The notes below the pieces were generated by a model. That model searched no databases. It was not told the DNA's origin and saw only the letters and a program-made list of their open reading frames with translations. Below, piece by piece: positions 12,049 to 23,332 of a DNA stretch of 64,000 bases. Source of the DNA: Strigamia acuminata (Eukaryota > Arthropoda > Chilopoda > Geophilomorpha > Linotaeniidae); the NCBI GenBank assembly GCA_949358305.1, contig OX442322.1, positions 5,580,001-5,644,000 of the forward strand. Reading direction: 5' to 3'. A program made the translations under genes and the position numbers. How positions within the stretch are numbered: the stretch's first letter is position 1; the number at the start of each line of letters is the position of its first letter.

Positions 12049-12381
12049 TGCTCAACCATGAAAGCCGAATTCATCGCCCTGGTTGAGTGGGAGCTTTTCT
12101 GGCTCGACAACATGTACGCCGAATTCCCAACTCTCAATCGTTTATCTCGACCCATCGTGTATTCTGACGCCCTGGCCTCTATCCAATTCACGTCTAATGA
12201 CATTGAGAACGCGAAAACGAAACACATTCGCGTGAAGTATCATTGGCTCAGGGAGTGGTTCACGACAGGAGTCTTCGATCTTCGAAAAGTTGCCAGCGAG
12301 GTCAACATCGCAGACATTTTCACCAAATGGTTATCGTCAGAACGTTTGCGATCGCTGATTTCGAAGATCTTCCGAGCATAA
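12049..12381 (+). pseudogene. pol: Cop2 RNase H C-terminal fragment
   Basis: The frame reads from CSTMKAEFIALVEWEL to a TAA at 12379-12381 and includes the copia RNase H signatures IVYSDALASIQFTSND and KTKHIRVKYHWLRE. It is 5'-truncated by the LTR of Cop2 copy a. Residues for the first RNase H catalytic aspartate are missing, so it cannot be active. Confidence 0.85.
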
Positions 12382-12600
12382 ACTTTATCGTGACATTCCT
12401 GATTTGTTTTAACCCGACTTCGAGGATCATCGAGTATTAGAGGGAATTTTCGGGCTTCCTTAGAGAAGAGTTCTTTAATAATAGTACCCGACTCGGTGTT
12501 TCAAAACTTTATTGTTTTCCACTTTTCAAATGATTATATACTGTAATTCCAGTACCAGTTTGTCTCATCCCCTGCTATATATATACATCGAAGAGGGATT

Positions 12601-13070
12601 TGTAGGTCTAAAGACCATATTTTATCAATGTATATATTTGTTGTTCCGTGCTTCACACAGTATTCCGTATTATTTGATCATTTAGTATAATTGTGTTTAT
12701 TCTATGCTGTGCCATTCGTAATTCCGTATGGCCATTGTATTATCAAATGATTTGTTCTTTCTGTTAATGATTTATCCTATGTTGATGTCATTTACCGGCA
12801 CTAGGTGCCACTCTGTTTTGATTCCTAAAACCAACATAGCGCCGCACGCGAACAAGTGCAGCTTAGCTATTTTCGCATCATTTTTGGAGACTTTATGTAA
12901 TATATTATGTTTTATTAAACTTTTTATTTAGTTTTACATTTCGTTCATTGTTCTCAAGCACATTCAGTGCTTTTAGGCGATTATAAGCGGCCATTTGCCG
13001 CGCGCCTCATGCGTATCGAGACGATACGTTTCGCGAACGTTCGTGCACGTAGCACGACTCCAATTCGCGT
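12601..13070 (+). repeat. Cop2 copy b 3' LTR, 3'-truncated
   Basis: It begins TGTAGGTCTAAAGACC directly after the polypurine tract. It resembles the inverted LTR at 11301-12048 in its start and in several internal blocks (ATGATTTGTTCT, GCACGACTCC). The junction with Gyp3 sequence is between 13060 and 13080. Confidence 0.65.
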
Positions 13071-13277
13071 TTATTCGCACGCTTCCAACCGGTTATTCTC
13101 CGGATTCGCGCACTCCTCTGCTACAGTATTTCCAGTCGTTTTTTCCTTTGTCGGTTCCGGTGGTTGTTTTTCTAACGCTGGACTAGCCAATGCTTCGGCC
13201 CTCGCCTTGGCGGATTCCATGCCTTTTCTTCGGGCGCTTGCGGTTGAAGGATTTTGATTTTTCCCGCTTTTCGTCAT
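13071..13277 (-). pseudogene. gag: Gyp3-type gag N-terminal fragment
   Basis: The ATG at 13277 opens a 68-codon frame (MTKSGKNQNPSTASARRKG) rich in lysine, alanine and glutamate. It resembles the first ORF of the intact Gyp3 (49883 onwards; shared SAKA/KARA-type basic helix). The stop is created at the junction with the flanking Cop2 LTR, so it is a truncated relic. Confidence 0.6.
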
Positions 13278-13973
13278 TTTGATAGTTTGCAAATGTCAAA
13301 CCGTAAGATACGTTTATTAAAATAGTCTGATTAATCAAACTATCCCGGACAGACCCCCACATGTCGTAACCTTGGTTCCGGTAATAAACTTATACACAAT
13401 ATCTTACTAATAAAACCCTTTATTCAACACTTGTAATAATACAATGAATACTTAACAATGTGGTGGTCTCGGATCCTCGTCGGCGGATACGATTTGTTGC
13501 TGCACGGCAGTCTTACACGTGGCTTCAGTTGTCTAGGGTAATGGCGTCTGGCGAAACACGTGTTCGCAAACGCTTCGCTTCGGTAGATATTATTATCGTA
13601 GTATTGCTACGATAAATATCTGTGACTGTGATTTATAGATGAATTTGGCAACGGGCATCGATCCTCTATCATTCCGGTAAAACGGCCTGACGGTGAGGTG
13701 GTGATGCTAATGTTGCTCTGGTATCTATAAAAGTGTCGTTTCCGTTCAAGACACGGGCTTAAATACCAGTTGGACCGGAAGTGACGAATTCGCATAAATT
13801 CGGGGAATTATGCAAATTTATGACGTATTTACATTAGGTCCGCAGAAACGGTAAAACTAGTATAGCTAGTTTTCCCGTAATAATCTGACAATCATTTTAT
13901 TATGAATACTAAAATCACTATTTATTAAGTTATAAATTATTTAAAACACTTTTGTGACCTCGTGGTCACCACA
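13071..13973 (-). mobile_element. Gyp3 copy b: 5' LTR, primer site and gag start only
   Basis: On the minus strand: LTR 13973-13362 (TGTGGTGACC...ACGACA), primer-binding site 13359-13342 (TGGGGGTCTGTCCGGGAT), then the first part of gag to 13071, where it breaks against the Cop2 LTR. The LTR start and primer site match the full Gyp3 at 48968-61840, but the body is strongly diverged, so this is an older relative. Confidence 0.75.
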
Positions 13974-14582
13974 ATGTTTACCGAGTGGTTGGTACCACTG
14001 AAAGCGACTTGACGCAGAAAACAAATACTCTGCGCCTGATCACGAGATCTTGTCGTTGTAAGACATGCTGGCGGATGGAGTCTCAACAGCTCCCGCGATG
14101 GTCCCCTCGACTGTTGTGACTGTCCCCGCCCATAGAATAACAATATAACAATTCATTTGTTATATTACACTAATATTGTTTTGTTGATTTGAATACGGAA
14201 TATTCTAAGGAATATTTCCGACCAAATACGAAGGACTTTTCGTATTAATAGATATCCGAGCTGCGGGACCGAATACGTCTCTGTAGCGCTAGCTGTGACG
14301 ATGCCGCAAAGTCAGCCGCACCACTCGAACAGCATCGCCCGGATCCTCAACCAGTGTAGCCGCCGTTACACTTATCCAGAACCCCAATCCAGTTGTAATG
14401 TTAATACACATGTATTTCAATCACACGAAAATCGTAAGTTATTATATTTGATCACATATTCACGTTGTACAGATTTCCATAGCTTATCTTGGTTAGGTTA
14501 TTTCTAGTTGTAGAAATGTCTTTTTTAAACCGATTTATCTCTTATAATGGCTAATTAGTCAGCCAAAAGTAGAATCGTCACA
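13974..14582 (+). repeat. Gyp2-type LTR, 3' part, diverged
   Basis: It aligns by eye with the 3' third of the Gyp2 LTR (31065-31678), including GGTTGGTACCACYGA, CTGATCACGAGATCTTGTCG and the terminal AGTAGAATCGTCACA. Its 5' part has been lost at the Gyp3 LTR boundary. There is no primer site or coding sequence after it. Confidence 0.75.
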
Positions 14583-14639
14583 ATACAAAATACACAAATA
14601 AATAAGACACATTTCATCTTAACAATTATGTTGTTTCCT

Positions 14640-14907
14640 AATTACATTGATCCCTCATTACGTTGATTCCTAATTACATTGATTCCTAATTACGTTCATT
14701 CCTAATTCATTATTAATTCAGTTCATTACTTATTTAGTTCATTACTAATTCAGTTAATTATTAATTCGGTTCATTACTTATTTAGTTCATTACTAATTCA
14801 GTTAATTATCAATTCGGTTCATTACTTATTTAGTTCATTACTAATTCAGTTAATTATCAATTCGGTTCATTACTTATTTAGTTCATTACTAATTCAGTTA
14901 ATTATCA
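14640..14907. repeat. 48-bp tandem repeat
   Basis: Between about 14640 and 14907 an AT-rich unit repeats. From 14765 the period is exactly 48 bp (TTCGG at 14765, 14813 and 14861), each unit made of two related 24-bp halves (TTCATTACTTATTTAG / TTCATTACTAATTCAG). The left part is more degenerate. The array seems to resume briefly at 16009. Confidence 0.85.
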
Positions 14908-16008
14908 GGTGCGGTGCGTTGCCAGCGACTAAGGCTGCCAGCGTGTATATTTTTAGCTTTTGTTGAATATTTTTTTTGCCAGCTTTTCCTGTTTCAGCGT
15001 CGTGAATATTTAATAATAAAGTTCTGATATTGTAACCCATTGTAGCCTGTTGTTTGCCAGCGTTTACAGTGTCAGCGTTTGCTTTGCCAGCGTTTATGTT
15101 TGCCAGCGTTGCGAACGCCAGCGTATAGAATTCCCGCGTTCGTTTTCCAGCACGTTGCGCAACGTTTCATCCCACAACAACACCGCGGACGAGATGAGAT
15201 ACTTGGCAACAATTGTCATCGATCTCGGCGGATTTCTCTACGCAACCATTGCAAAATGCACAACCTACATCGCTTTGTGACAAAACCGGCCCCGATGAAT
15301 GCTCGCAACAACCTCCCAAATGTTTACCACCTCACTCATCACATCCAGAAGGACTACACCATCTCTGGTTGCCTCCTAGCTTTGGAGGAAATAACGCAAG
15401 AGTGTTCGGTTCCTGATGATTTTAGAATGGGGTTGAGGAATTATCAGCATGCTTTTGACATGATTAAGTTGCAGCATTTGGCTGAGTTTGATATTCATCT
15501 GGAAAGTATCGGTGATCCTTGTGTCTACACTAATGTGGTGGCGCAAGTGAGGAAATGAAATTTTGGTTTTTTTAGTTTTTTAAATTTTTTTGTAAAAATA
15601 TTTCGTGGTCATCCCCTGGCAATGCTCTACCGTGTTGACAACTTCATTCAGGATAAGGTAGAGCCTTTCTGTCTGTCTTGCAGACAGGCAATTTTAAATT
15701 TGTATAAAATGTTTTATTTTTAGCATAACAGTTGAATTAATCTGCAAATCGAAACCCGACATTTAAGAAAACGCTGAAAATAAAAACGCTGGCAAATTAG
15801 TTTAAGGCACATTTATTTATTCATTTATTATTATTATTATTTCATTATTCCAATTTATTGCACGCTCAAATCAATCAACGCTGACAACAATAAACGCTGG
15901 CAACATCAGAAGCTGGCAAAATATTATTAAAAAAAAATAATAATAATAACAAAATCACACTACATCACGAGAAGCTGGCGAATTTGAACGCTGGCACAAC
16001 CCTGACCC
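14908..16008 (+). mobile_element. DNA transposon-like element with repeated TGCCAGCG subterminal motifs
   Basis: A 1101-bp unit interrupts the 48-bp tandem repeat and is flanked on both sides by AATTATCA, an 8-bp possible target duplication. The left end carries many TGCCAGCG/GTCAGCG motifs and the right end many CGCTGGCA motifs, that is, inverted subterminal repeats. The outermost ends match each other poorly (GGTGCGGTGC against GGGTCAGGGT). An 8-bp duplication fits hAT and a few other superfamilies; I cannot decide which. No transposase is visible, so it would be non-autonomous. Caution: the octamer also occurs in the tandem-repeat unit. Confidence 0.6.
15289..15558 (+). CDS. Hypothetical ORF inside the TGCCAGCG element
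   Basis: A frame open from 15079 contains a protein-like stretch from the ATG at 15295 or earlier (PMNARNNLPNVYHL) to the stop at 15556-15558. Composition is balanced, and GC content is higher than in the flanks. I recognise no domain. It lacks any DDE pattern, so it is not an obvious transposase; a captured host exon is one explanation. Whether it is translated is unknown. Confidence 0.3.
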   Translation, partial: APMNARNNLPNVYHLTHHIQKDYTISGCLLALEEITQECSVPDDFRMGLRNYQHAFDMIKLQHLAEFDIHLESIGDPCVYTNVVAQVRK

Positions 16009-16125
16009 AATTATCAATTTAGTTAATTATATATTTATTTAATTTCTTATTCAGTTGATTTAATTTGTTTCTACCTTTTTATTGTTGTTCGATTGTTATT
16101 CATTTTATTGCTTCATTCATGAAAA

Positions 16126-16975
16126 CTCTGACCAACAGTAACTTGGGCCTATTTCCCATTAGAGGAGCCTTTTCACTGGTGTAGTGATATCACAAAATAG
16201 ATCAAAATACAGGCTGACATTTTGAATGCTGTCCTGTTAAAACAATCAATAAAAAATATAGAAAATTGTTTGCTTTCTGGAAAAAGCAAGCAATAAATTC
16301 AACCCTCGGAGGCATGAAGCTATACGGATTTATGGACAAGCTCTTTCTTAAATATCCATTTTTTTTGCTGAAAATTTGTGACTTTGTTTGTCTGATAATA
16401 AAGTAAATCTCAGGTGAAATTTGTATTGATTCATCATTTATTTAATTAGTTATGTTCCTTGCAAAATTGGTGTCCCTTAAAACACCAGCAAAACTTTTAA
16501 ACAGGCTTTGCTGCTTCAGTTAAGAGCGCTTCAGTGAACAGCCTTTTTGCATTTACTGATAGTGTTTAAAACCACCACCAGATGGTTCAAAGTTCATTAT
16601 TATTGCATTAACATATTGCGCCCTCTATAAATTTAGTGAAGAACTACAAAAAACCAAAACAGTGCTTCAACTAATTGACCTGAAAGTTGACCCAAAATCC
16701 GTAATGGCTTATACCAGAACGGCACATTTTACCCTTATGCCTCCAAGGGTTAATAACCATGAATGTTGGAATAAACCAGCAAAAAAGTTTATTCTATGAC
16801 TTGAAGATACATTTTCTTAGAAAATAAAAACAATAAAAATCATTTCAATGATTAAAATTATCAAATAAATTTAAAATCAAACTGAACTATTCTCTTGGTG
16901 GTAGCACACAGACTATAGTAAGGAGTAATGAGGCTCATCCAATGGGAAATAGGCCCAAGTTATACTTGGCCAGAG
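16126..16975. mobile_element. MITE-like element with imperfect terminal inverted repeats of about 44 bp
   Basis: The left end (16126-16169, CTCTGACCAACAG...CCCATTAGAGGAGCC) is inverted at the right end (16932-16975). The shared core is AACTTGGGCCTATTTCCCATT. No clear target duplication is seen. It has no coding capacity and contains a second MITE at 16303-16749. Confidence 0.65.
16303..16749. mobile_element. piggyBac-like MITE nested in the element above
   Basis: Terminal inverted repeats CCCTCGGAGGCATGAAG (16303) and CCCTTGGAGGCATAAGG (reverse strand from 16749) enclose 447 bp. The right flank is TTAA (16750-16753) and the left is TCAA, a likely mutated TTAA. TTAA targets and CCC-start ends are piggyBac features. 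No transposase is encoded. Confidence 0.65.
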
Positions 16976-17211
16976 AATTGGATGTTTTTTGTTTTAGCAA
17001 ATTTTATATTTTTCTCGCGGGGTATTCCTGATATTGTCCTTTTAATTTCTTCAAAATTAAATATTAACATTATCATAATTAATCTTATTCATTACGATTC
17101 TACTTATTTCAAGCTTGGCTGCGAGTCTACATATCATTTTCATACCGTAAGTACAGTGTGTTTGTAACATTTGTAATAAAAGTTTGTTAAAATTTCTAAT
17201 TTCTAATTCAG

Positions 17212-17609
17212 AAAATGCAAGTGCTCCTATTTTAGGAGATAATTATCCAATAGTAGATATAAAAAAATTAGATGAAAAGGAATTAGACAATACGGAAGTT
17301 AAAGTAACTACTTTGGTTTTGGATCAATTTAAACGCAAGTATATTTTACAGATGCATAAAAATTAATTCTAAAATTGCTAATTTTTATTCAGGTGCATTT
17401 TATACTCTGATCAGTAGTACTTTAACAACTTATGCCATTCCTAGGATTGGTGATCTAATAATTACACCAACAATCACTGATGGAAGTGCACATGTTGTTG
17501 AAGGTAAATACTTTTCTCAATAATTATATTTTAAATTCATATATTTTTTTAGAAACATTTGATAACCTGATTCTTGATATGGAAAATATTGTGAAAATAT
17601 TTGGAGAAT
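17212..17609 (+). other. Possible split gene fragment, three candidate exons
   Basis: Three short protein-like segments have splice-like borders: 17212-17338 (frame with ILGDNYPIVDIKKLDEKEL; donor GTATAT), 17393-17503 (frame with AFYTLISSTLTTYAIPRIGD; acceptor TTCAG, donor GTAAAT) and 17553-17609 (frame with FDNLILDMENIVKIFG; acceptor TTTTTTTAG, donor GTAAGT). The second and third join in phase across a 49-bp intron; the first to second join is off by one base, so an exon border is wrong or the locus is decayed. I do not recognise the protein. This is the best candidate for host coding sequence in the window. Confidence 0.35.
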
Positions 17610-18004
17610 GTAAGTTTTCTGATTATTACTAATTATTACTAAATATCTGATAATGTACGGTAATTGGGTTTCTACAACATTTGTGACATGCATCGGCAAG
17701 ACATCAGTATAATGCATGATTCAGGGGATGAGTGAATACATCACAATATTTTTTTGAAATGACCCAGCCTTTTATATATACAAAATATAAATGCCTTTCA
17801 GTAACAAAGTTGAAAATCAGATTCACTCAAATATCGATATAAATCTTACAATTAAGTTTACACTCCTATTGAATGTACAATCTATCATTAAAAGTATAAA
17901 AAAACAAATCATATTACTCAATCACTAATTCTAATTAACGATGACACTTGATTGTCTTTGTCACATGTAGACAAAAGCGACCCTTAAAAACTTCACTGCA
18001 AAAC

Positions 18005-18195
18005 AGATGTCAAAAACAATAATGTAGTTGCAAATCCTTAGTGCAGACAGATGATTGTAAAGAGGAATCTTCCAATGCACGACCAATGTATTCATCGTAG
18101 CAAGTTCGATAGAAAGCTTGGAAACTTCTGTTTATTGCAACATCTAAAGGTTGCAGGATACTGGTCAAATTTGGGGGCACTAACATAACAAAAAT
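18005..18195 (-). pseudogene. pogo/Tigger-like transposase relic
   Basis: On the minus strand one frame reads [20 protein letters not shown] followed by QAFYR. The PxxxTSxLQPLDV pattern is typical of the DDE_1 transposase domain of pogo, Tigger and jerky-type proteins, just before the last catalytic residue. Only about 60 codons are present and the frame ends at TGA near 18010. No terminal repeats were found, so this is an isolated fragment. Confidence 0.6.
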
Positions 18196-18615
18196 GTTAT
18201 ACTACTCCAAATCTTTTAGAAACATTATGCTTTTAAAACGTTCATTCGATAAGTTGATCGTATTGGTTGATATATAACACCGTCCTGTACTATTCGGGTT
18301 AAGACCGTAGGTATTTTGCAACGGAGAATGAATCATACTTCTGAGTATTGACCATTGTAATATTAATTGGAGAGGGGAATTGTCCATCATTACAAGCTAT
18401 GGTGTGGGTATAGAGAGAAGCATGTTTGATGACACTGCGAGGATTAGTAGAGGTAGGGGACTCACATTCCTACACCTGTGAAAGAGAAGCGTAAAATCTA
18501 AGAAGTCACATGTGAAAATCGAGTGATTTCACATGTAATATGAACTGTTGTTTTAATTTACTATTTTATATTTCAATATATTGTTTTGAATTGTTGTTGT
18601 ATATTTATATTAAAG
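18196..18615. other. No recognisable feature
   Basis: AT-rich sequence, with short ORFs only. I see no repeat or splice pattern that I would defend. Confidence 0.5.
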
Positions 18616-18867
18616 TTTTGCTATTTACAATTGATGTTTTGCTATTTACAACTGATGTTTTGCTATTTACAATTGATGTTTTGCTATTTACAATTGATGT
18701 TTTGCTATTTACAATTGATGTTTTGCTATTTACAATTGATGTTTTGCTATTTACAATTGATGTTTTGCTATTTACAATTGATGTTTTGCTATTTACAATT
18801 GATGTTTTGCTATTTACAATTGATGTTTTGCTATTTACAATTGATGTTTTGCTATTTACAATTGATT
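18616..18867. repeat. 21-bp mini-satellite, 12 units
   Basis: The unit TTTTGCTATTTACAATTGATG repeats with an exact 21-bp period from 18616 to 18867, with very few substitutions (one ACTGATG variant). Because 21 is a multiple of 3, several frames stay open through it and give low-complexity ORFs; these are by-products of the repeat. Confidence 0.95.
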
Positions 18868-19318
18868 TGAGTGGTTTTGATATTGTTATTGTATTTCTCA
18901 TTTTTATACTTCAATATGTTGTTATTTCCTATATGAGTGTTTTGACCTGTTCCTCATTCAGCTAGTATCTTGCTAATTGGTGTGGTTTTTCCCCACCTTG
19001 TGAGCGCTGTCTCATTGGCTCTCTGAACGCGTCACTCACATTCCTTTATCCCTCTTTCTTTTCTGATTAAAATAGAATAAATTAGTGTACTTTTGCTTCT
19101 CAAGACGTGTGGTTGTGCTTTTCTTTACTCTGACGCCATCTTTGTGTTTATCAATTCCAACAAACTGTTACAATCATTTGTATCCAGGACTTTTAGAACT
19201 TATTGGTAAATTTGTGTCAGCTTTAAATTTGTGCAAATTTAACATCACAGTTGGCACCCAGCTCTGCAGCAGAAAGCACCTACATCTAAGCAGATGTTGA
19301 CAGCTTTGTCAAAACAGT
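18868..19318. other. No recognisable feature
   Basis: A mixed-composition stretch before the Gyp3 LTR remnant. No primer site adjoins 19319, so the LTR there is solo or truncated. Confidence 0.5.
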
Positions 19319-19638
19319 TGTCGCGTCCTACTTGGTATAGGTTTAAATGCTAACGTGTACTACTTACCTGTGATCTACTTAATGCAAATACCCAATAAAG
19401 AATATTAAGTATATGTAAATGAACAAATAGGTTTTATTCAATAGGCGTGATGCCTTAAATACACTCAGTATAATATCAAAGGTCGACTTGGTCAGAGTCA
19501 AACAAAGAATTTCTCAAGATGGCGTCGTCGGTTCCGCGTGGTCGGCGGAACAAAGGCGACGTCTCAAGTTGTCGTTAATTCGTCACACATTCGTCGTTCA
19601 CGGACGCGGTGGAATGCTCTTTCGAGTCTTCTATCCGT

Positions 19639-21375
19639 ATGAAGGTTTATAGGTGCTATTTATTAATAACACGGCTGAATTTTAGTAGTTTCGGCAAAAA
19701 CCCGCATTTGTCAATGCTCCAAGTCGCCACTAGATGGCGCGATTACGATTAAGCGGTAAATTCGAATTACGAATTGGAATCTTGGGAATAAATAGAAGAA
19801 TATATTTATTCAAGTGAAACGAAGCTTTATTAGCATTAATATAAACATATATTAATGAGTATTAGACGTAATAACTGATTCGAATCTCCATTTCGATTGA
19901 AAGGGAGATTTAGCGATCAATCGTTCAGTGGATCGATTTGATTGGTGGATCCATTTCCGGTGCTGGGTATCCAGTTCCGGTTGTGTTGAGAATTAGCATA
20001 TTGCTCCTCCGTATCCACTTCCGGCGATACGGGATTGGAAGGATACGTGGAACCCTTGTTCCAATTGGATAACTGGATTAATCTTTAAATCCGGTCAGGT
20101 TATATAAACCCGAACAACAGGCCTGTCCGTGGCTCTGTTTGATTATTTCTGTTTGGTATTATTACTTAAGAAATATGATTCGTTGTCCATGAAAAACCAC
20201 TTGGTTCTTTGCTGATTTATTCACAAAGAACCGCTGCATGATTCTACAGAATCATGCGACCACCGGCAATTGAAGCCGACGTATTGGATTGTTATGCTGC
20301 ATACATGTTTCAATTTACGGTCTCGCCGAGGAGAACCTGCCTTCTGTGCAATTCAGTATCCTCCGGGCAGGACTGAGTGGTCATTTTCGGTATGAACGCA
20401 TTCTGTAACCGTCAGTAAGCACCGGTATTGTTGAGAGTTGGTTCCATCGCCTGATGGTGCCAAAGTAGTCTGATTTACAGTAACCACGAGTAGCACCAAG
20501 TGTTTGGTAAACTAATTCTCATGCTATTCGGTGCCAAAGCAGTCAGTCTGTTATTAGTACCGCGAAGGACTAAACTGCTGTGCGGAGCCGCAAGCTATCG
20601 ACTCCTGTGAAGTGGTGCCGTCAATCGCTAGACGAACGATCGAGCTGCGACGCAGGGAACGCTTAATACCGTTCTGCATGGCAAGGCGTTTTCTATCGAT
20701 GGCAATTGTGTGTTGCGACGGGAAGTCTAACATTTATCCTTTAATTTACAACAGAACAAATATTAACTTGGCGACGAGTTGAATAACCAAGTCAGAAGAC
20801 TTAATCACGATTACATTAAACTCAATGTAACAAATAAGTTGACAACAACTTATCAACGAAATATCTAGTAGAAACTCACAACCAATATGAATTAAATATA
20901 ATTCATAAACGGGACTATTTATAAGTAAATGAATACATTTACTTACACCAATATCCAACCTAAGTTGTGGCGGTGCACATGAGACAACCGCACTTCTCAG
21001 ATCTCTCGATTCATTGACGTGCGATGATTTACACAAGCGAACCAAGGAACCAGTGAAGACATATCGGACTCCAGGACAATGCCATCCGGCTTAGATGACA
21101 TCTATAACCAGGTCGAGCGATGGGGAAACCGCTCCCATACTCCAGACACGTAATGATGTTATTTAGAGCCAATTGGCTAACTCGATGTATAGTTTAGATT
21201 AGTAAGTTTACTTGCCAAATATCGGCATTAAGTTCCCTGTATAATTTAGCTCATTTATATTGTTTCACCAACAATAAACTGTCTTGTATTTATCTCGTAT
21301 TATATTCACTGTTATTCTATTGCGATCTATTCCCAGTACCATTGCTAAATGGGAGTTGTGGTCGTCACCGTCACA
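19639..21375 (+). repeat. Gyp1 solo LTR, 1737 bp
   Basis: It starts ATGAAGGTTTATAGG and ends CCGTCACA, flanked on both sides by TCCGT (19634-19638 and 21376-21380). The uninterrupted Gyp3 LTR has a single TCCGT at this point (minus strand near 49479), which confirms a 5-bp target duplication. It is a diverged, inverted counterpart of 2735-4503. A solo LTR arises by recombination between the two LTRs of a full element. Confidence 0.88.
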
Positions 21376-21403
21376 TCCGTGCCTGTTGTCTAGGGGTTGG
21401 CTT

Positions 21404-21588
21404 TGTGAATGAATTTAAACACTGAAATGAGTAATTGTGCGATTGTTTGGTTAAAGAGCAAAGTCTTTAATTGTTTGCGTGTTGTTGTCCTTGACAACAT
21501 TCGTTGTACACAAATGGCTGATTAAATGAGCAACATTTCTTTCTTTTCAACGTTCAAATGATTGTGATTATTTCTGGTTGTACCAACA
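21404..21588 (+). repeat. Cop3 5' LTR
   Basis: 185 bp from TGTGAATGAATTTAAAC to GTTGTACCAACA. It matches the 3' LTR except for a T/C near position 35 and a T/C near position 170. Confidence 0.95.
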
Positions 21589-21590
21589 AG

Positions 21591-21606
21591 TGGTAGCAGA
21601 GCACGG
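21591..21606 (+). promoter_or_regulatory. Cop3 primer-binding site (initiator tRNA-Met type)
   Basis: TGGTAGCAGAGCACGG follows the 5' LTR after two bases. The first 11 bases match the complement of the animal initiator tRNA-Met 3' end as I recall it; the rest is diverged. Confidence 0.7.
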
Positions 21607-23332
21607 TTGGAAAATTCAGGCTGTAACACAGAGAAGCGCAAGTAGAAAAATAGAAAAATTAAGAAGTGAAATTAATTTTCGCATATTATTTTTCCGCACG
21701 TAATTGGAGACAAGATGGCGACCGTGAACAGTTCCTCCAATACGACGACGATAGAGAGACTGACGGAGCGGAATTACTTTCTATGGAAAATGCGCATCAG
21801 GTCAACACTGAAAAAGCAACATTTATGGAAAACCACGATTGAACAAGCTGAACCGGAGAAAGCACGACCGGGACAGGCAAATTACGCCCAAATGCAGGCA
21901 ATTTGGGATGACTGGGATAGAAAGAATGATGAGGCAATGCACATCTTGGTGATTTCGTTGTCGGCAGAGCAGGCTGTAAGATACAGCACCGAGACAAGCG
22001 CAAAGACCTTGTGGGAGAAGATTGAAGCCGACATGGGACCAAGGAATGCCTACGAGATCGTCAAATGCGGAATCGAATTGGCCAAATTAAAGATGATGGA
22101 GAAAGAATCCGTTGATGAGTACATTAACCGAGCCGAAGCGATAAAAGCAAAGGGAGCGGAACTTGGAAAGATTTATTCCAACCAAGAAATGGTGGCTTAT
22201 GTGGCTCAGGGATTATGAGCGGAATTCGAGCATAATGTTAGGATTTTTGACAGCCAAAAGAACGATTTGTCGATGATGGACGCACGGACGATGCTGCGAG
22301 AAGAAGAAGAAAGATCACGAGACAAAAGGAAGAGCGGACAGGGATCCGAAAACGCCTACAGGGCGAGACCAAAAAGAAAAAGTGGAGTCAAATGCTTTAA
22401 TTGCCATAAAAAGGGGCATTTTGCAAGGGATTGTGATGATCACTGGTGGCTGCTGACCCGGTGTTGGACAGTGGAAGCGGTGCCCAACTCGAAATTCTGA
22501 TAAAAATCACGAAATTCCGAAATTTCGTTTTGGCCGGGAATTCGCGTCAACGTCGGCGGGAGCCGGGGCCTCGTCCTGGGCATGAAAAGTACGCGATTTG
22601 CCGTGCGAACAGAAATGTTCCGAAAATGCACAAAACGTCCCAAATTTGCTGGCTAAAGCTGTGGCCGCACTGCTGTGCTTATAATGCCAATATATAAAGT
22701 TAATTATGACGAATTAAACTTACTGACACCTGGTAAAAATGGAAAAGCAAAGCCATTTATTTGCAGCTTGATACAGGACTGGAGGCAGCCATTTTTGCAC
22801 TCTCAAAACCAGATACAGAATATAATCTCAAAGCATAGGTTACAGGTATTATGTATAAATACAGGATAAATCATAAATCATAAATCATAAATAATGCTTT
22901 TACAATACAAAAAGCATGGATCAATCACACACATATCTAAATGATTGTGATTGATCTTACAAATTCAAAAACATTAATTTTATATACGACTCCTTTTCAT
23001 AAGTTTAGAAAAAAAATTAAAAATTGCTGAGATCAAACTTTATGACCGCAAAACCTAGAGTTGAGAGAAGTTAGCACCCAGATTTTTATACAGTGTTATA
23101 AAATGGTTTAAAAGGAAGAAATTTATCTAAAAATTAATCTGTGAGAAGCTTTATTTTTTTTTTCGCGACTAGGTTTAAAATTAACACTCGTTTCATAAGT
23201 TCGTTCCGAAAACGTTAAATTCGTGCAAATTACGTCACATTCGTGCCAATAACGTTACACTTAAGTGCTGATATATAAGCAAACATGTTTTTGATGGATT
23301 TTATTAGCTGCTAAAGTTTTAATCACACGAAC

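Larger units (their letters stand above)
12049..13070 (+). mobile_element. Cop2 copy b: 3' end of a Ty1/copia element
   Basis: It consists of the C-terminal RNase H codons (12049-12381), a 3' spacer, a polypurine tract GAAGAGGGA (12590-12598) and the start of the 3' LTR at 12601 (TGTAGGTCTAAAGACC). The LTR is cut near 13070 by the Gyp3 copy b fragment. The coding part is clearly related to the minus-strand copy at 45553-46860. Confidence 0.75.

Noticed and set aside
14900-16016. Firm hAT classification of the TGCCAGCG element
   Set aside because: The 8-bp duplication fits, but the octamer also occurs in the flanking tandem repeat, the terminal bases match poorly and no transposase is present.
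18616-18867. CRISPR-like array
   Set aside because: The units are contiguous with no unique spacers, so it is a mini-satellite.
18540-18965. 141-codon and shorter ORFs through the 21-bp array
   Set aside because: Open only because the repeat period is a multiple of 3. The products are pure low-complexity repeats on both strands.
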